Source of the DNA: Clostridia bacterium
GTDB taxonomy: Bacteria > Bacillota > Clostridia > Oscillospirales > CAG-272
DNA length: 64,000 nt
Direction: 5' to 3'
Assembly: GCA_017456545.1 (NCBI GenBank)
Contig: JAFTJE010000019.1
Span: 124,001-188,000 of the forward strand
Each line of letters opens with the position of its first letter. Position 1 is the first letter of the stretch. The position numbers and the translations under genes are program-made. The notes beneath the pieces are model-generated. The model made no database searches. It was not told where the DNA came from and worked only from the letters and a program-made list of their open reading frames with translations. Positions 35,323 to 44,840 of the stretch are shown one piece after another.

Positions 35323-36762
35323 ATGAAAATACTTTTTGTTGGATCTGAGGCTATTCCCTTTATTTCAACAGGAGGCCTTGGCGATGTATTGGGTTCATTA
35401 CCAGCAGCTCTCGTTAAGAACAGCCCTGACAATGATGTTAGAGTTGTATTACCTTTGTTCAAGAGCATTAAAGAGAAATTTGCAGATCAGTTGACCTTTG
35501 TAGGTGAGACTGTAGTTCATCTTTCTTGGAGAAATCAGTATTGTGGATTATTCTCATGCAATCGTGATGGGGTAACATATTATTTTATTGATAATGAATA
35601 TTACTTCAACAGAGCAACCGTATACGGTGATTTTGATGATGGAGAAAGATATTCATTCTTCAGCAAGGCAGCATTGGATATTATGCCTTTAGTTGATTTT
35701 TATCCCGATGTTTTACATTGTAATGACTGGCAGAGTGCAATGAGCATTGTATATCTAAAGAGAAAATACAGTCAGAATACAAAGTATGCAAGAATAAAAA
35801 CTATATACACAATCCATAATATAGATTATCAGGGAATTTACGGAATGGATATTCTTGATGATGTGTTTGGCCTTGATACATGGGGAGACCGTGGTATTAT
35901 GGAATATAATGGTTGCATTAATCTTACAAAGGGAGCAATAGTTTGCACAGACAGAGTATCTACAGTAAGCCAGAGATATTCAAATGAAATTCAGACTGAA
36001 TTTTATTCAAGCGGTTTACATCATGTACTCCATATGTATTCCTCAAAGCTTTCGGGTATTGTAAACGGAATTGACATAAACTATTATAACCCTGCAACAG
36101 ATGATGTTATTGCAAAGAAATATTCTTCTGATGATATAAAGGGAAAAGCAATATGCAAGAAGGAGCTTCAAAAGCTTGCAGGACTTCCTGAAAATCCGGA
36201 TATTCCTGTGGTTTCCATGGTTTCAAGACTTGCGTCTCATAAGGGCTTTGACCTTGTAAACTATATTCTTCACGAGATAATTGATCTTGGCGTTCAGTTT
36301 GTTCTTCTTGGAACAGGTGAAAAGGAAATAGAAGAATATTTAAGAGATATTCAGACCCGTTATCCCGATCAGGTTAAGATATTCTTTGAATTTAACAAGG
36401 ATCTTTCAAAGAAAATCTATGCAGGCTCTGATATATTCCTTATGCCTTCTAAGAGTGAGCCTTGTGGCTTGTCTCAGATGATAGCATCAAGATACGGAAC
36501 TATTCCGGTAGTTCGTGAAACAGGTGGACTTTATGACACCATTAAGCCCTATAATAAGTATACGGGCGAGGGCAATGGTTTTACCTTTGCCAACTACAAC
36601 GCGCATGAGATGAAAGATGCTGTAAAGCGTGCTGTAGACCTTTATTATGACAAGAAAAAATGGAAAACTCTTGTCAAAACTGTTATGGATGTGGATTTCT
36701 CGTGGAATATTTCTGCAGAGAAGTACATGGATCTGTACAAAAATGTGTGTAGCGAATATTAA
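35323..36762 (+). CDS. glgA: Glycogen synthase GlgA (GT5)
   Basis: GlgA extends alpha-1,4-glucan from ADP-glucose. Seen: the N-terminal SEAIPFISTGGLGDVLGSLP, where the usual lysine of KxGGL is serine, HCNDWQSAMSIVYLKR near residue 128, TIHNIDYQGIYG near residue 163, the SRLASHKGFDL segment near residue 300, and the nucleotide site MPSKSEPCGLSQMIASRYG near residue 375. The length of 479 residues is typical. AAGGAG precedes the start. It is followed by a strong hairpin before glgP. Confidence 0.94.
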   Translation: MKILFVGSEAIPFISTGGLGDVLGSLPAALVKNSPDNDVRVVLPLFKSIKEKFADQLTFVGETVVHLSWRNQYCGLFSCNRDGVTYYFIDNEYYFNRATVYGDFDDGERYSFFSKAALDIMPLVDFYPDVLHCNDWQSAMSIVYLKRKYSQNTKYARIKTIYTIHNIDYQGIYGMDILDDVFGLDTWGDRGIMEYNGCINLTKGAIVCTDRVSTVSQRYSNEIQTEFYSSGLHHVLHMYSSKLSGIVNGIDINYYNPATDDVIAKKYSSDDIKGKAICKKELQKLAGLPENPDIPVVSMVSRLASHKGFDLVNYILHEIIDLGVQFVLLGTGEKEIEEYLRDIQTRYPDQVKIFFEFNKDLSKKIYAGSDIFLMPSKSEPCGLSQMIASRYGTIPVVRETGGLYDTIKPYNKYTGEGNGFTFANYNAHEMKDAVKRAVDLYYDKKKWKTLVKTVMDVDFSWNISAEKYMDLYKNVCSEY

Positions 36763-36774
36763 TTAACAAAGAAT

Positions 36775-36800
36775 CTGTCCCGCAGATCTCTGCGGGACAG
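36775..36800 (+). repeat. Perfect inverted repeat between glgA and glgP
   Basis: CTGTCCCGCAGA (36775-36786) and its complement (36789-36800) form a 12-bp GC-rich stem with a tiny loop. Only TCCTTGTT follows, so it is a poor intrinsic terminator. It may be a processing or stabilising hairpin in the glg message. Confidence 0.75.
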
Positions 36801-36876
36801 TCCTTGTTAAAATGATGCAAAATATGTTGCATCTCGTCGACACAATCGCGCAATTTAGAGGAGATTTTAGGTAATA

Positions 36877-39297
36877 ATGAAACAGAATTTGACAAAACAG
36901 ACAATGAAACTTGCACTTGAAAGTAAGCTTTCAAGATATTTTGGTGTGACATCCGAGGACGCAAATAAAGAACAAATTTATAAGGCTACAATCCTTACCG
37001 TAAGAGATATACTTACACAAAAAAGATCTAATTTTAAGCATAAGGTAAGAGATGAGAAGGCAAAGAAAATATACTATTTATGTATGGAATTCTTGCTTGG
37101 CCGTTCTCTCAAGAATAATCTTCGTAATCTTGGCATTGCAGACGATTATGCCTCAATACTTAATGAATTTGGATTTGATATCGAAGAAATATATGAAATG
37201 GAGCCCAATCCGGGTCTTGGAAACGGAGGTTTGGGTCGCTTAGCTGCATGTTTCATGGATTCCCTTACATCTCTTAATTACCCCGCAGATGGATTTTCTA
37301 TTCTTTATCAGTACGGACTTTTTAAGCAAAAAATTATTGACGGAAACCAGATAGAGCTCCCCGACGAATGGTTGCCCGGTGGAGAAGGCTGGCTCGTTCC
37401 CAGAACAGATAAGAAATTTACTATTCGTTTTGGCGGTCGAATTAGTGAGGTTTGGGAAAACGGTCGCCTTGGAATTAAATATGAGAATTACGAAGAGGTA
37501 GAGGCAGTTCCTTATGATATGATGATATCAGGTGCTGATGATGCAGTAAACAGACTTCGTCTTTGGAAGGCTCATGATATAACTCATTTTAATATGAACC
37601 TTTTCTCTCAGGGCGAATATGTTAAGGCTATTGCACAGACATCCAGTGCTGATGTTATTTCAAAGGTTCTTTATCCCTCCGATAACCATACAGAAGGTAA
37701 GCTTTTAAGACTTACACAGCAGTATTTTCTTGTTTCTGCATCCTTGCAGAGCATTATCAGCGACCACCTTGCTGCATACGGTTCACTTGATGAATTTGCA
37801 GATAAGGTTGCTATTCATATTAATGATACACATCCTGCACTTTGCGTTCCTGAACTTATGAGAATCCTTATGGATGTATACAATTATACTTGGGAAAATG
37901 CTTGGAATGTGGTTACAAAGACTATATCCTATACTAACCATACAGTAATGCCTGAGGCTCTTGAGTGCTGGAATGAGGATCTTTTCAGTTTTAGACTCCC
38001 AAGAATTCATATGATTGTTAAGGAAATTAACCGTCGTCTTTGTGATGATCTTTGGAAAATTTATCCCGGAGATTGGGATAGAATCTCAAAGATGGCTATT
38101 ATTGCTTACTCACAGGTAAGAATGGCTAATCTTAGTGTTGTAGCATCCCACACTGTAAACGGTGTTTCTGCACTTCACTCTGAAATTCTTAAGAAGACAG
38201 TATTTAATGATTTTTACAAGGCAACACCGGAGAAATTTACAAATGTAACCAACGGTATTGCTCATAGAAGATGGCTTTGTTATTCCAATCCCGAGCTTTC
38301 TTCCTTGATTACAGATTGCATAGGAGACGGTTTTATTAAAAATTCACTTGAGCTTTCTAATTTAGTTAAGTATGCTGATGATAAGACTGTACATGCAAAG
38401 CTTAAGGAAATAAAGGAGAATAATAATGTTAAATTCTCAAAATATCTATTTAATAAATCAGGAACAACTATTGATCCTAATTCTGTATTTGATGTACAGG
38501 TTAAGAGGATGCACGAGTATAAGCGTCAGCTTCTTAATGTTCTTAAGATTATTTGCTACTATGTTGACATAGAAGAACACCCGGAAAAGGAATTCACACC
38601 AAGAACATTTATCTTTGGTGGAAAGGCTGCTCCCGGCTACTATATGGCTAAGGATATTATCAAGCTTATATGGAATCTCAGCGAGGATATTAAGAAAAAT
38701 CCCCGTGTTAAGGACAAGATTAATGTTGTATATCTTGAGGACTATAATGTTAGCACAGCAGAGGTTCTTATGCCTGCTACCGATATCAGTGAACAGATTT
38801 CTATGGCAGGTAAGGAAGCAAGTGGAACAGGCTGTATGAAATTTATGATCAACGGTGCACTTACGATAGGTACTCTTGACGGTGCTAATGTCGAGATGAA
38901 GGAAGCTGTCGGTGATGAAAACATCTTCATTTTCGGTCTTGATGCAAAAGAAGTAAATGACCTTTGGGATAAGGGCTACAGATCTCTTGATTACTATGCT
39001 AACAGTGTAAGAATCAGAAAGACTGTTGACCGTTTGAATAAGGGATTTAACGGGGTTTCCTTTAGCAATATTGCTAACTATCTTATCGGTGGTTACGGTA
39101 TTTCTGACCCCTATATGTGTCTTGCTGACTTTGACTCCTATTATATTAAGTCTGAAGAGGTTATTAAAGAATATAACAGCAGAGAAAACTGGGATAAGAT
39201 GTCTCTTATCAACATTGCTCAGGCTGGTTATTTTGCAGCTGACCGTAGTATAAAGGAGTATGCTGAAAACATTTGGAATATAAAGAGTGTAAAATAA
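36877..39297 (+). CDS. glgP: Glycogen/maltodextrin phosphorylase (GT35)
   Basis: GlgP releases glucose-1-phosphate from the ends of alpha-glucan with pyridoxal phosphate as cofactor. Seen: YLCMEFLLGRSLKNNL near residue 67, NPGLGNGGLGRLAACFMDS near residue 110, FTNVTNGIAHRRWL near residue 456, VKRMHEYKRQLLN near residue 545, and the cofactor lysine in EASGTGCMKFMINGALT near residue 650. The last motif has cysteine where asparagine is more usual. The length of 806 residues is standard. GAGGAG is upstream. It shares the glgC-glgD-glgA block, so storage and mobilisation are encoded together. Confidence 0.95.
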   Translation: MKQNLTKQTMKLALESKLSRYFGVTSEDANKEQIYKATILTVRDILTQKRSNFKHKVRDEKAKKIYYLCMEFLLGRSLKNNLRNLGIADDYASILNEFGFDIEEIYEMEPNPGLGNGGLGRLAACFMDSLTSLNYPADGFSILYQYGLFKQKIIDGNQIELPDEWLPGGEGWLVPRTDKKFTIRFGGRISEVWENGRLGIKYENYEEVEAVPYDMMISGADDAVNRLRLWKAHDITHFNMNLFSQGEYVKAIAQTSSADVISKVLYPSDNHTEGKLLRLTQQYFLVSASLQSIISDHLAAYGSLDEFADKVAIHINDTHPALCVPELMRILMDVYNYTWENAWNVVTKTISYTNHTVMPEALECWNEDLFSFRLPRIHMIVKEINRRLCDDLWKIYPGDWDRISKMAIIAYSQVRMANLSVVASHTVNGVSALHSEILKKTVFNDFYKATPEKFTNVTNGIAHRRWLCYSNPELSSLITDCIGDGFIKNSLELSNLVKYADDKTVHAKLKEIKENNNVKFSKYLFNKSGTTIDPNSVFDVQVKRMHEYKRQLLNVLKIICYYVDIEEHPEKEFTPRTFIFGGKAAPGYYMAKDIIKLIWNLSEDIKKNPRVKDKINVVYLEDYNVSTAEVLMPATDISEQISMAGKEASGTGCMKFMINGALTIGTLDGANVEMKEAVGDENIFIFGLDAKEVNDLWDKGYRSLDYYANSVRIRKTVDRLNKGFNGVSFSNIANYLIGGYGISDPYMCLADFDSYYIKSEEVIKEYNSRENWDKMSLINIAQAGYFAADRSIKEYAENIWNIKSVK

Positions 39298-39301
39298 TTC
39301 A

Positions 39302-41206
39302 ATGAATATTTTTGAAAAAAAATATGAAGGTAAGAAGGATGTAGGCTACCTTGGCACTTTTGCCAAGCGTAGCCCTATTTCCGTAAATATATTTATTCCT
39401 ATAAATATAGAAGTAAATGAGGTTTCCTTGCAGATTCATGCAGATGGAATGCAAAAGCAATTCTACCAGTGTATACCTATGGAATGGAAGAGAAAGAATG
39501 AGACTCATAATATTTATGAGTGCGTGCTTGATATTCCATCTTTTTCTGTGGGATTGTATTACTACAAATATGAGGTTAAACATAGTAAAAAAACCGAATA
39601 TTATGGCTTCAAGAATCTGAATGGCGATCTTTATAGGCTTAAAAATGATAATTTAGGATACATACAGCTTTTGGTATACAACAATACCAAAAAGCAGCCT
39701 GACTGGTTGTACGGTGGAATTATGTATCATATATTTGTAGACAGATTTAAGTCAAGCGGTAAATGTCCGGTTAAGAAAAATGCTATTTTGAACACCGATT
39801 GGGAAAATGGTGTTCTTGAATATCCTGAATATCCGGGAGCCTATGTTGAAAATAATACTTTTTTCGGTGGCGACCTGTATGGAGTAGCCGATAAGCTTGA
39901 TTATATTAAATCCTTAGGAGTTAAATGTATATATTTAAGTCCGATTTTTGAGGCATATTCAAATCATAAATATGATACTGCTGATTATATGAGAGTTGAC
40001 TCTATGTTTGGTGGTGACGGTGCCCTTGATTATCTTATTAGTGAGGCTAAAAAGCGTGATATCTCTATAATTTTAGACGGAGTGTTTAACCATACAGGAT
40101 CTGATAGTGTTTACTTCAATAAAAAAGGAACATACGATAATATTGGAGCATATCAGTCCAAAGAGTCTAAGTATTATAAATGGTATAATTTCAGAAACTA
40201 TCCTGACGAGTATGAATGCTGGTGGAATATAGAAATATTGCCTCGTATAATGTCTGATTCAAAATCATACCGAAGCTTTATAATGGGTAAAAACGGTGTC
40301 GTTGAAAAATGGATGAATAAAGGAATTTCAGGATTCCGTCTGGATGTGGCAGATGAGTTAAGTGATAGATTTTTGAAATCCTTTAATAAAAAACTTAAAA
40401 GTATAAATCCTAATGGTATTATATACGGTGAGGTTTGGGAGGATGCTTCAAATAAGATATCATATAATCGAAGAAAAAATTATTTTAACGGATATGAGCT
40501 TGATTCCGTTATGAACTATCCTCTTAAAAATGCTATTATAGACTATATTCTTAAAGGTGATTACAAGAATTTTGAAAATATATGCACCACCTTGTATTCA
40601 CATTACACTCCAAAAGCTGCAAACTTACTTATGAATATTCTTGGTACTCATGATACAGAAAGAATACTTACTGTTTTAGCCGGAGAAAGCTCTCAAAACT
40701 ATACAAATGATGAACTTGTATGTAAAAAATTGAATGCAAAGCAGTACAAGGAAGCAGTAAATAGACTTAAGCTTGCGTATGCAATTATTGCTACTATGCC
40801 CGGTATACCTTGTATTTTTTACGGTGATGAAGCCGGAATGGAGGGATATAGAGATCCCTTTAACAGAAAGCCTTTTCCTTGGGGAAGAGAGGATAATACC
40901 CTTACAGAATTTTATAAGCTTATCGGTTCTGTAAGAACTGATAACGATGTTTATAAAAAGGGTCTTATTAAAATCATAAGATGTGATGAAGATATTTTAG
41001 CATTTGCAAGATATGAGAAGAGAGAGTTTATAATTACAGTTATTAACCGTTCTGAAAATAAAAAATTCAAGACGAAATCGTCACATACCTTGAAGGATCT
41101 TGTAAGAAATAAACACATAAGAGTTATAAAACCCAATACACCATACATTTTGAAGGGTAAAGGATATATAAATAAGCTTAGGCTTAATTTCGATGAAATT
41201 GAGTAA
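39302..41206 (+). CDS. GH13 alpha-glucanase (neopullulanase/cyclomaltodextrinase type)
   Basis: This 634-residue protein begins with an N-terminal beta domain like CBM34 (about residues 1-125) and then a GH13 barrel. Seen: MYHIFVDRFKSSGK near residue 141, GVFNHTGSDS (conserved region I), GFRLDVADEL with the nucleophile Asp (region II), IYGEVWED with the acid/base Glu (region III) and LGTHDTERI with the third Asp (region IV). No export signal is present, so it should act inside the cell on maltodextrins, glycogen limit branches or cyclodextrins. The gap after glgP is 4 bases, and its ribosome site is weak, which suggests coupling. Confidence 0.88.
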   Translation: MNIFEKKYEGKKDVGYLGTFAKRSPISVNIFIPINIEVNEVSLQIHADGMQKQFYQCIPMEWKRKNETHNIYECVLDIPSFSVGLYYYKYEVKHSKKTEYYGFKNLNGDLYRLKNDNLGYIQLLVYNNTKKQPDWLYGGIMYHIFVDRFKSSGKCPVKKNAILNTDWENGVLEYPEYPGAYVENNTFFGGDLYGVADKLDYIKSLGVKCIYLSPIFEAYSNHKYDTADYMRVDSMFGGDGALDYLISEAKKRDISIILDGVFNHTGSDSVYFNKKGTYDNIGAYQSKESKYYKWYNFRNYPDEYECWWNIEILPRIMSDSKSYRSFIMGKNGVVEKWMNKGISGFRLDVADELSDRFLKSFNKKLKSINPNGIIYGEVWEDASNKISYNRRKNYFNGYELDSVMNYPLKNAIIDYILKGDYKNFENICTTLYSHYTPKAANLLMNILGTHDTERILTVLAGESSQNYTNDELVCKKLNAKQYKEAVNRLKLAYAIIATMPGIPCIFYGDEAGMEGYRDPFNRKPFPWGREDNTLTEFYKLIGSVRTDNDVYKKGLIKIIRCDEDILAFARYEKREFIITVINRSENKKFKTKSSHTLKDLVRNKHIRVIKPNTPYILKGKGYINKLRLNFDEIE

Positions 41207-41245
41207 AATAGTCGACCCTGTGTATGATTTTTCCAAAAAACAATT

Positions 41246-41275
41246 AAAACAAGTCTCGATTTTGAGGCTTGTTTT
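41246..41275 (+). terminator. Terminator of the glycogen operon
   Basis: Arms 41246-41257 and 41264-41275 (AAAACAAGTCTC/GAGGCTTGTTTT, one G-T pair) are followed by TCTTT. Confidence 0.85.
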
Positions 41276-41329
41276 TCTTTACCATAGCTTTTTGCGTCCT
41301 TTTCTTTGCAAAAAATATTAATTTTTGTG

Positions 41330-41358
41330 TAGACATTCAAGTTTTTGTGTGTTATAAT
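41330..41358 (+). promoter_or_regulatory. Sigma-A promoter of gltX-glnS
   Basis: TAGACA (41330-41335) and the extended -10 TGTTATAAT (TATAAT at 41353-41358) are 17 bases apart, about 30 bases before gltX. No T-box is visible. Confidence 0.82.
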
Positions 41359-41388
41359 ACATAAATAATAAAAATTTTGAGGTAGATT

Positions 41389-43074
41389 ATGGATTACAAT
41401 TATCTTGCTGATTTATTATTTCCAAATGTAAAAATGACAAGAGATGAGCTCGAGTCCAAATATCCTGCAAGAAATCTTAAAGAGGGTGCAAAGGTAACAA
41501 GATTTGCACCAAGCCCTACAGGATTTGTACATTTTGGTGGACTTTTTCCTTCTACTGTTGGAGAAAGATTGGCTCACCAGTCAGGTGGAGTTTTTTATCT
41601 TCGAATTGAAGATACTGATGCTAAGCGTGAGGTAGAGGGTGCAGCTGAGGGACTTATAAAAACTCTTGCCAAATACGGTATAAATTTTGATGAGGGTGCC
41701 ATTCTTGATGAGGACGGTAACATCTCTGATTACGGTATTTACGGTCCTTATAAACAGAGCCTCCGTGGTGGTATATATCAAGTATATGCTAAGCAGCTTG
41801 TATCTGAGGGAAAGGCTTATCCATGCTTTACAACCGAAGAGGAGCTTGATGAGTTACAGGCAGTAAACAAGAAGGAAGAAATAAAGAATACTGACTGGCA
41901 GGCAGAAGCAGAGGCAAAAAGAGCTGAAATGTTGGCAAGGCGTAATTTCACAATCGAAGAGGTTGAAAAGCATATTGAATCCGGACACCCGTTTGTATTG
42001 AGAATACTTGCTAACTGTGATCCTGATAAAAAAATTAAATTTACTGACCTTGTAAAGGGTACACTTGAAATACCCGAAAATGATGAGGATTTTGTACTGC
42101 TCAAATCGGATGGAATCCCTACCTATCACTTTGCACACGCAGTTGATGACCACCTTATGGGCACAACTCATGTTATCCGTGGTGAAGAGTGGCTTCCCAG
42201 CCTTGCAAAGCATATTCAGCTTTTCTCTTATCTTGGCTTTAAGCTTCCAAAATATATGCATATTGCTCAGATAATGCGAATCGATGAAAACGGAAATAAA
42301 AAGAAGCTCTCTAAACGAGATATGGGAGCCAACATGGATGATTATACATCAATGGGTTATTGTCCTGATGCTGTTTGTGAGTATGTTATGACATTACTTA
42401 ACTCAAACTATGAGGAGTGGCATATGCAAAATCCTGATAAGCCATATACCGATTTCCCGTTTAATATCAAAAAAATGTCAACTTCCGGATGCCTTTTTGA
42501 CTTTGCAAAGCTGAATGATGTTTCCAAAAATGTTATATCAAGAATGAGTACAGAGAAGGTTTATACTCTCTCAAGTGAATGGGCTAAGGATTTTGATACT
42601 GAGCTTTACAGTGTTATGACAGCTGATCCCGACTATACAAAAAAGATATTCGCTATTGGTAGAGGTGGTAAAAAGCCCAGAAAAGATCTTTCTGTATGGA
42701 AAGATGTTCGTCCTTATATAGACTTTTTCTTTGATGAGCTTTTTGAAATAAAAAACTCATATCCTGAGAGATTTGATATAAACGACATTAAAGTAACACT
42801 GTCCGAATTTATAAAGACATTTGATATTCACGACGATATGAATACTTGGTTTGACAAAATTAAGGATATTGCCGATATGCTCGGATATGCTTCAGATATG
42901 AGGGCATATAAAGAAAACCCCGATGCTTATAGAGGAAATGTATCAGATATCAGTATGTTTATAAGAATTGCTGTTACAGGTAAGGAAAACTCTCCTGATA
43001 TGTACAGTGTAATGCAGATACTTGGATACGACAGAATAATTGCAAGAATAGAAAAGATGATAAATTCACTTTGA
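41389..43074 (+). CDS. gltX: Glutamyl-tRNA synthetase
   Basis: GltX charges tRNA-Glu. Seen: RFAPSPTGFVHFGGLF near residue 38, in which HFGG stands for the HIGH motif, the YLRIEDTDAKREVEG segment, and KKLSKRDMGANM near residue 305 for KMSKS. At 561 residues it is longer than the common form of about 480; the extra length is in the N-terminus and the C-terminal domain. The signature is GluRS, not GlnRS. GlnS follows 12 bases later. GAGGT precedes the start. Confidence 0.94.
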   Translation: MDYNYLADLLFPNVKMTRDELESKYPARNLKEGAKVTRFAPSPTGFVHFGGLFPSTVGERLAHQSGGVFYLRIEDTDAKREVEGAAEGLIKTLAKYGINFDEGAILDEDGNISDYGIYGPYKQSLRGGIYQVYAKQLVSEGKAYPCFTTEEELDELQAVNKKEEIKNTDWQAEAEAKRAEMLARRNFTIEEVEKHIESGHPFVLRILANCDPDKKIKFTDLVKGTLEIPENDEDFVLLKSDGIPTYHFAHAVDDHLMGTTHVIRGEEWLPSLAKHIQLFSYLGFKLPKYMHIAQIMRIDENGNKKKLSKRDMGANMDDYTSMGYCPDAVCEYVMTLLNSNYEEWHMQNPDKPYTDFPFNIKKMSTSGCLFDFAKLNDVSKNVISRMSTEKVYTLSSEWAKDFDTELYSVMTADPDYTKKIFAIGRGGKKPRKDLSVWKDVRPYIDFFFDELFEIKNSYPERFDINDIKVTLSEFIKTFDIHDDMNTWFDKIKDIADMLGYASDMRAYKENPDAYRGNVSDISMFIRIAVTGKENSPDMYSVMQILGYDRIIARIEKMINSL

Positions 43075-43086
43075 GAGGTAAATTCA

Positions 43087-44739
43087 ATGGAAGAAATGAG
43101 CTCTAATTTTATACATGATATTATTGATGAGGATATTGCAAATGGCTTCAGCGATAAAATTCACACAAGATTTCCTCCTGAGCCTAATGGATATTTGCAT
43201 ATCGGTAGTGCAAAGGCCATCTGGATCAACTCCCAGACCGCAAAGAAATATGGCGGAGATTTTAATTTAAGATATGACGATACCAATCCTTCAAAAGAGG
43301 ATACGGAATATGTAAATAGTATTTACGAGGATCTTAACTGGCTTGGTGCTACACCTACAGGCGGTGTTTTCTATGGCTCGGATTACTTTGATAAGTGCTA
43401 TGAATATGCAGTAAAGCTCATTAAGGATGGAAAGGCTTATGTATGTGATCTTAGTGCTGAGGAGCTTAAGGAATACCGCGGTACATTGACTGAGCCCGGT
43501 AAAAACAGCCCCTACAGGGACAGAAGCATTGAGGAAAATCTTGATCTCTTTGAAAGAATGAAGAACGGAGAATTTCCCGATGGCTCCAAAACCCTTCGTG
43601 CAAAAATTGATATGGCATCCTCAAACATCAATATGAGAGACCCTGCAATCTATAGGATATTAAGAGCACATCATCATCGCCAAGGAGATAAATGGTGCAT
43701 ATATCCGCTTTATGATTATGCACATCCTATTCAGGACGCACTTGAGGGCATTACACACTCTTTATGCTCACTTGAATTCGAAAATCACAGACCCCTTTAT
43801 GAGTGGGTGGTTGATAATATAGGCTTTGAAAAGAAGCCTAAGCAGAGAGAGTTTGCAAGGCTTAATGTTACCTATACTGTAATGAGTAAGAGATACCTTC
43901 GTTATCTTGTGGAAAACGGCCTTGTTGACGGTTGGGATGACCCGAGAATGCCCACACTTTGCGGACTCAGAAGAAGAGGATATACTCCCGAATCAATTAT
44001 TGATTTTGTAAGCCGTGCAGGAGTTGCAAAGGCGTACAGTATAGTAGATATTGAGCTTCTTGAGCACTGTATCCGTGAAGAGCTTAATATGACAGCACAG
44101 AGAAGAATCTGCGTTACGGACCCTGTAAAGGTAGTTATCACTAACTATGAAGAGGGGAAGGTTGAATATTTCCCTGTGTCTAATAATCCTAATGATGAAA
44201 ATTCCGGTACAAGAGACCTTATGTTTACCCGTGAGGTGTTTATTGACAGGTGTGACTTTGAAGAGGTACCTCCTCCTAAGTTCTTCAGAATGAAACCGAA
44301 TGGAGAGGTCCGTCTCATGGGAGCTTACATTGTTAAGTGTAATGAAATAATAAAGGATGAAAAGGGTAAGGTAGTAGAAATTCATTGTACAGCAGACCTT
44401 GAATCCGGAAATGGTAATCCCATTGACGGAAGAAAGGTTAAGGGAATTATCCATAGGATAAGTGCAGAGAATGCTAAAGAGGTTGATCTTATGCTTTACG
44501 ACAAGCTCTTTACTATCGAAAATCTTTCCGATATTCCTGAGGATAAGACATATAATGACTATCTTAATCCAAATTCACTGATTAAGATTGAGAAGGCACT
44601 TGTTGAAAAATCTCTTGTTGATGCTCCTAAGGGAGAAAAATATCAGTTTGTGCGTAACGGATATTACTGTAAGGATTCAAAATATGAAAATACATTCAAC
44701 AGAATCGTTGGACTTAAGGACAGCTATCCTAAAAAATAA
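43087..44739 (+). CDS. glnS: Glutaminyl-tRNA synthetase
   Basis: GlnS charges tRNA-Gln directly with glutamine. Seen: the GlnRS-type signature [19 protein letters not shown] near residue 28 (HIGH), [16 protein letters not shown], the tRNA-acceptor segment with [30 protein letters not shown] near residue 265 (KMSKS) and a two-barrel C-terminal domain typical of the family. The length of 550 residues is standard. Most Gram-positive bacteria lack GlnRS and instead amidate Glu-tRNA-Gln with GatCAB, so this gene probably came by transfer in the lineage. It forms an operon with gltX. Confidence 0.96.
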   Translation: MEEMSSNFIHDIIDEDIANGFSDKIHTRFPPEPNGYLHIGSAKAIWINSQTAKKYGGDFNLRYDDTNPSKEDTEYVNSIYEDLNWLGATPTGGVFYGSDYFDKCYEYAVKLIKDGKAYVCDLSAEELKEYRGTLTEPGKNSPYRDRSIEENLDLFERMKNGEFPDGSKTLRAKIDMASSNINMRDPAIYRILRAHHHRQGDKWCIYPLYDYAHPIQDALEGITHSLCSLEFENHRPLYEWVVDNIGFEKKPKQREFARLNVTYTVMSKRYLRYLVENGLVDGWDDPRMPTLCGLRRRGYTPESIIDFVSRAGVAKAYSIVDIELLEHCIREELNMTAQRRICVTDPVKVVITNYEEGKVEYFPVSNNPNDENSGTRDLMFTREVFIDRCDFEEVPPPKFFRMKPNGEVRLMGAYIVKCNEIIKDEKGKVVEIHCTADLESGNGNPIDGRKVKGIIHRISAENAKEVDLMLYDKLFTIENLSDIPEDKTYNDYLNPNSLIKIEKALVEKSLVDAPKGEKYQFVRNGYYCKDSKYENTFNRIVGLKDSYPKK

Positions 44740-44745
44740 ATCGGT

Positions 44746-44773
44746 AAAAAACAGGGCGAAATCCCTGTTTTTT
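44746..44773 (+). terminator. Terminator of gltX-glnS
   Basis: Arms 44746-44756 and 44763-44773 (AAAAACAGGG/CCCTGTTTTT) with a 6-base loop. Confidence 0.9.
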
Positions 44774-44774
44774 A

Positions 44775-44803
44775 TTGACTATTTTTGTTCATTATGATAA
44801 AAT
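44775..44803 (+). promoter_or_regulatory. Sigma-A promoter of the GH3 gene
   Basis: TTGACT (44775-44780) and TAAAAT (44798-44803) are 17 bases apart, directly after the glnS terminator. Confidence 0.85.
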
Positions 44804-44840
44804 TAAATAAGAAAAAAATTCATGTTAGGAGTAACTTGAT

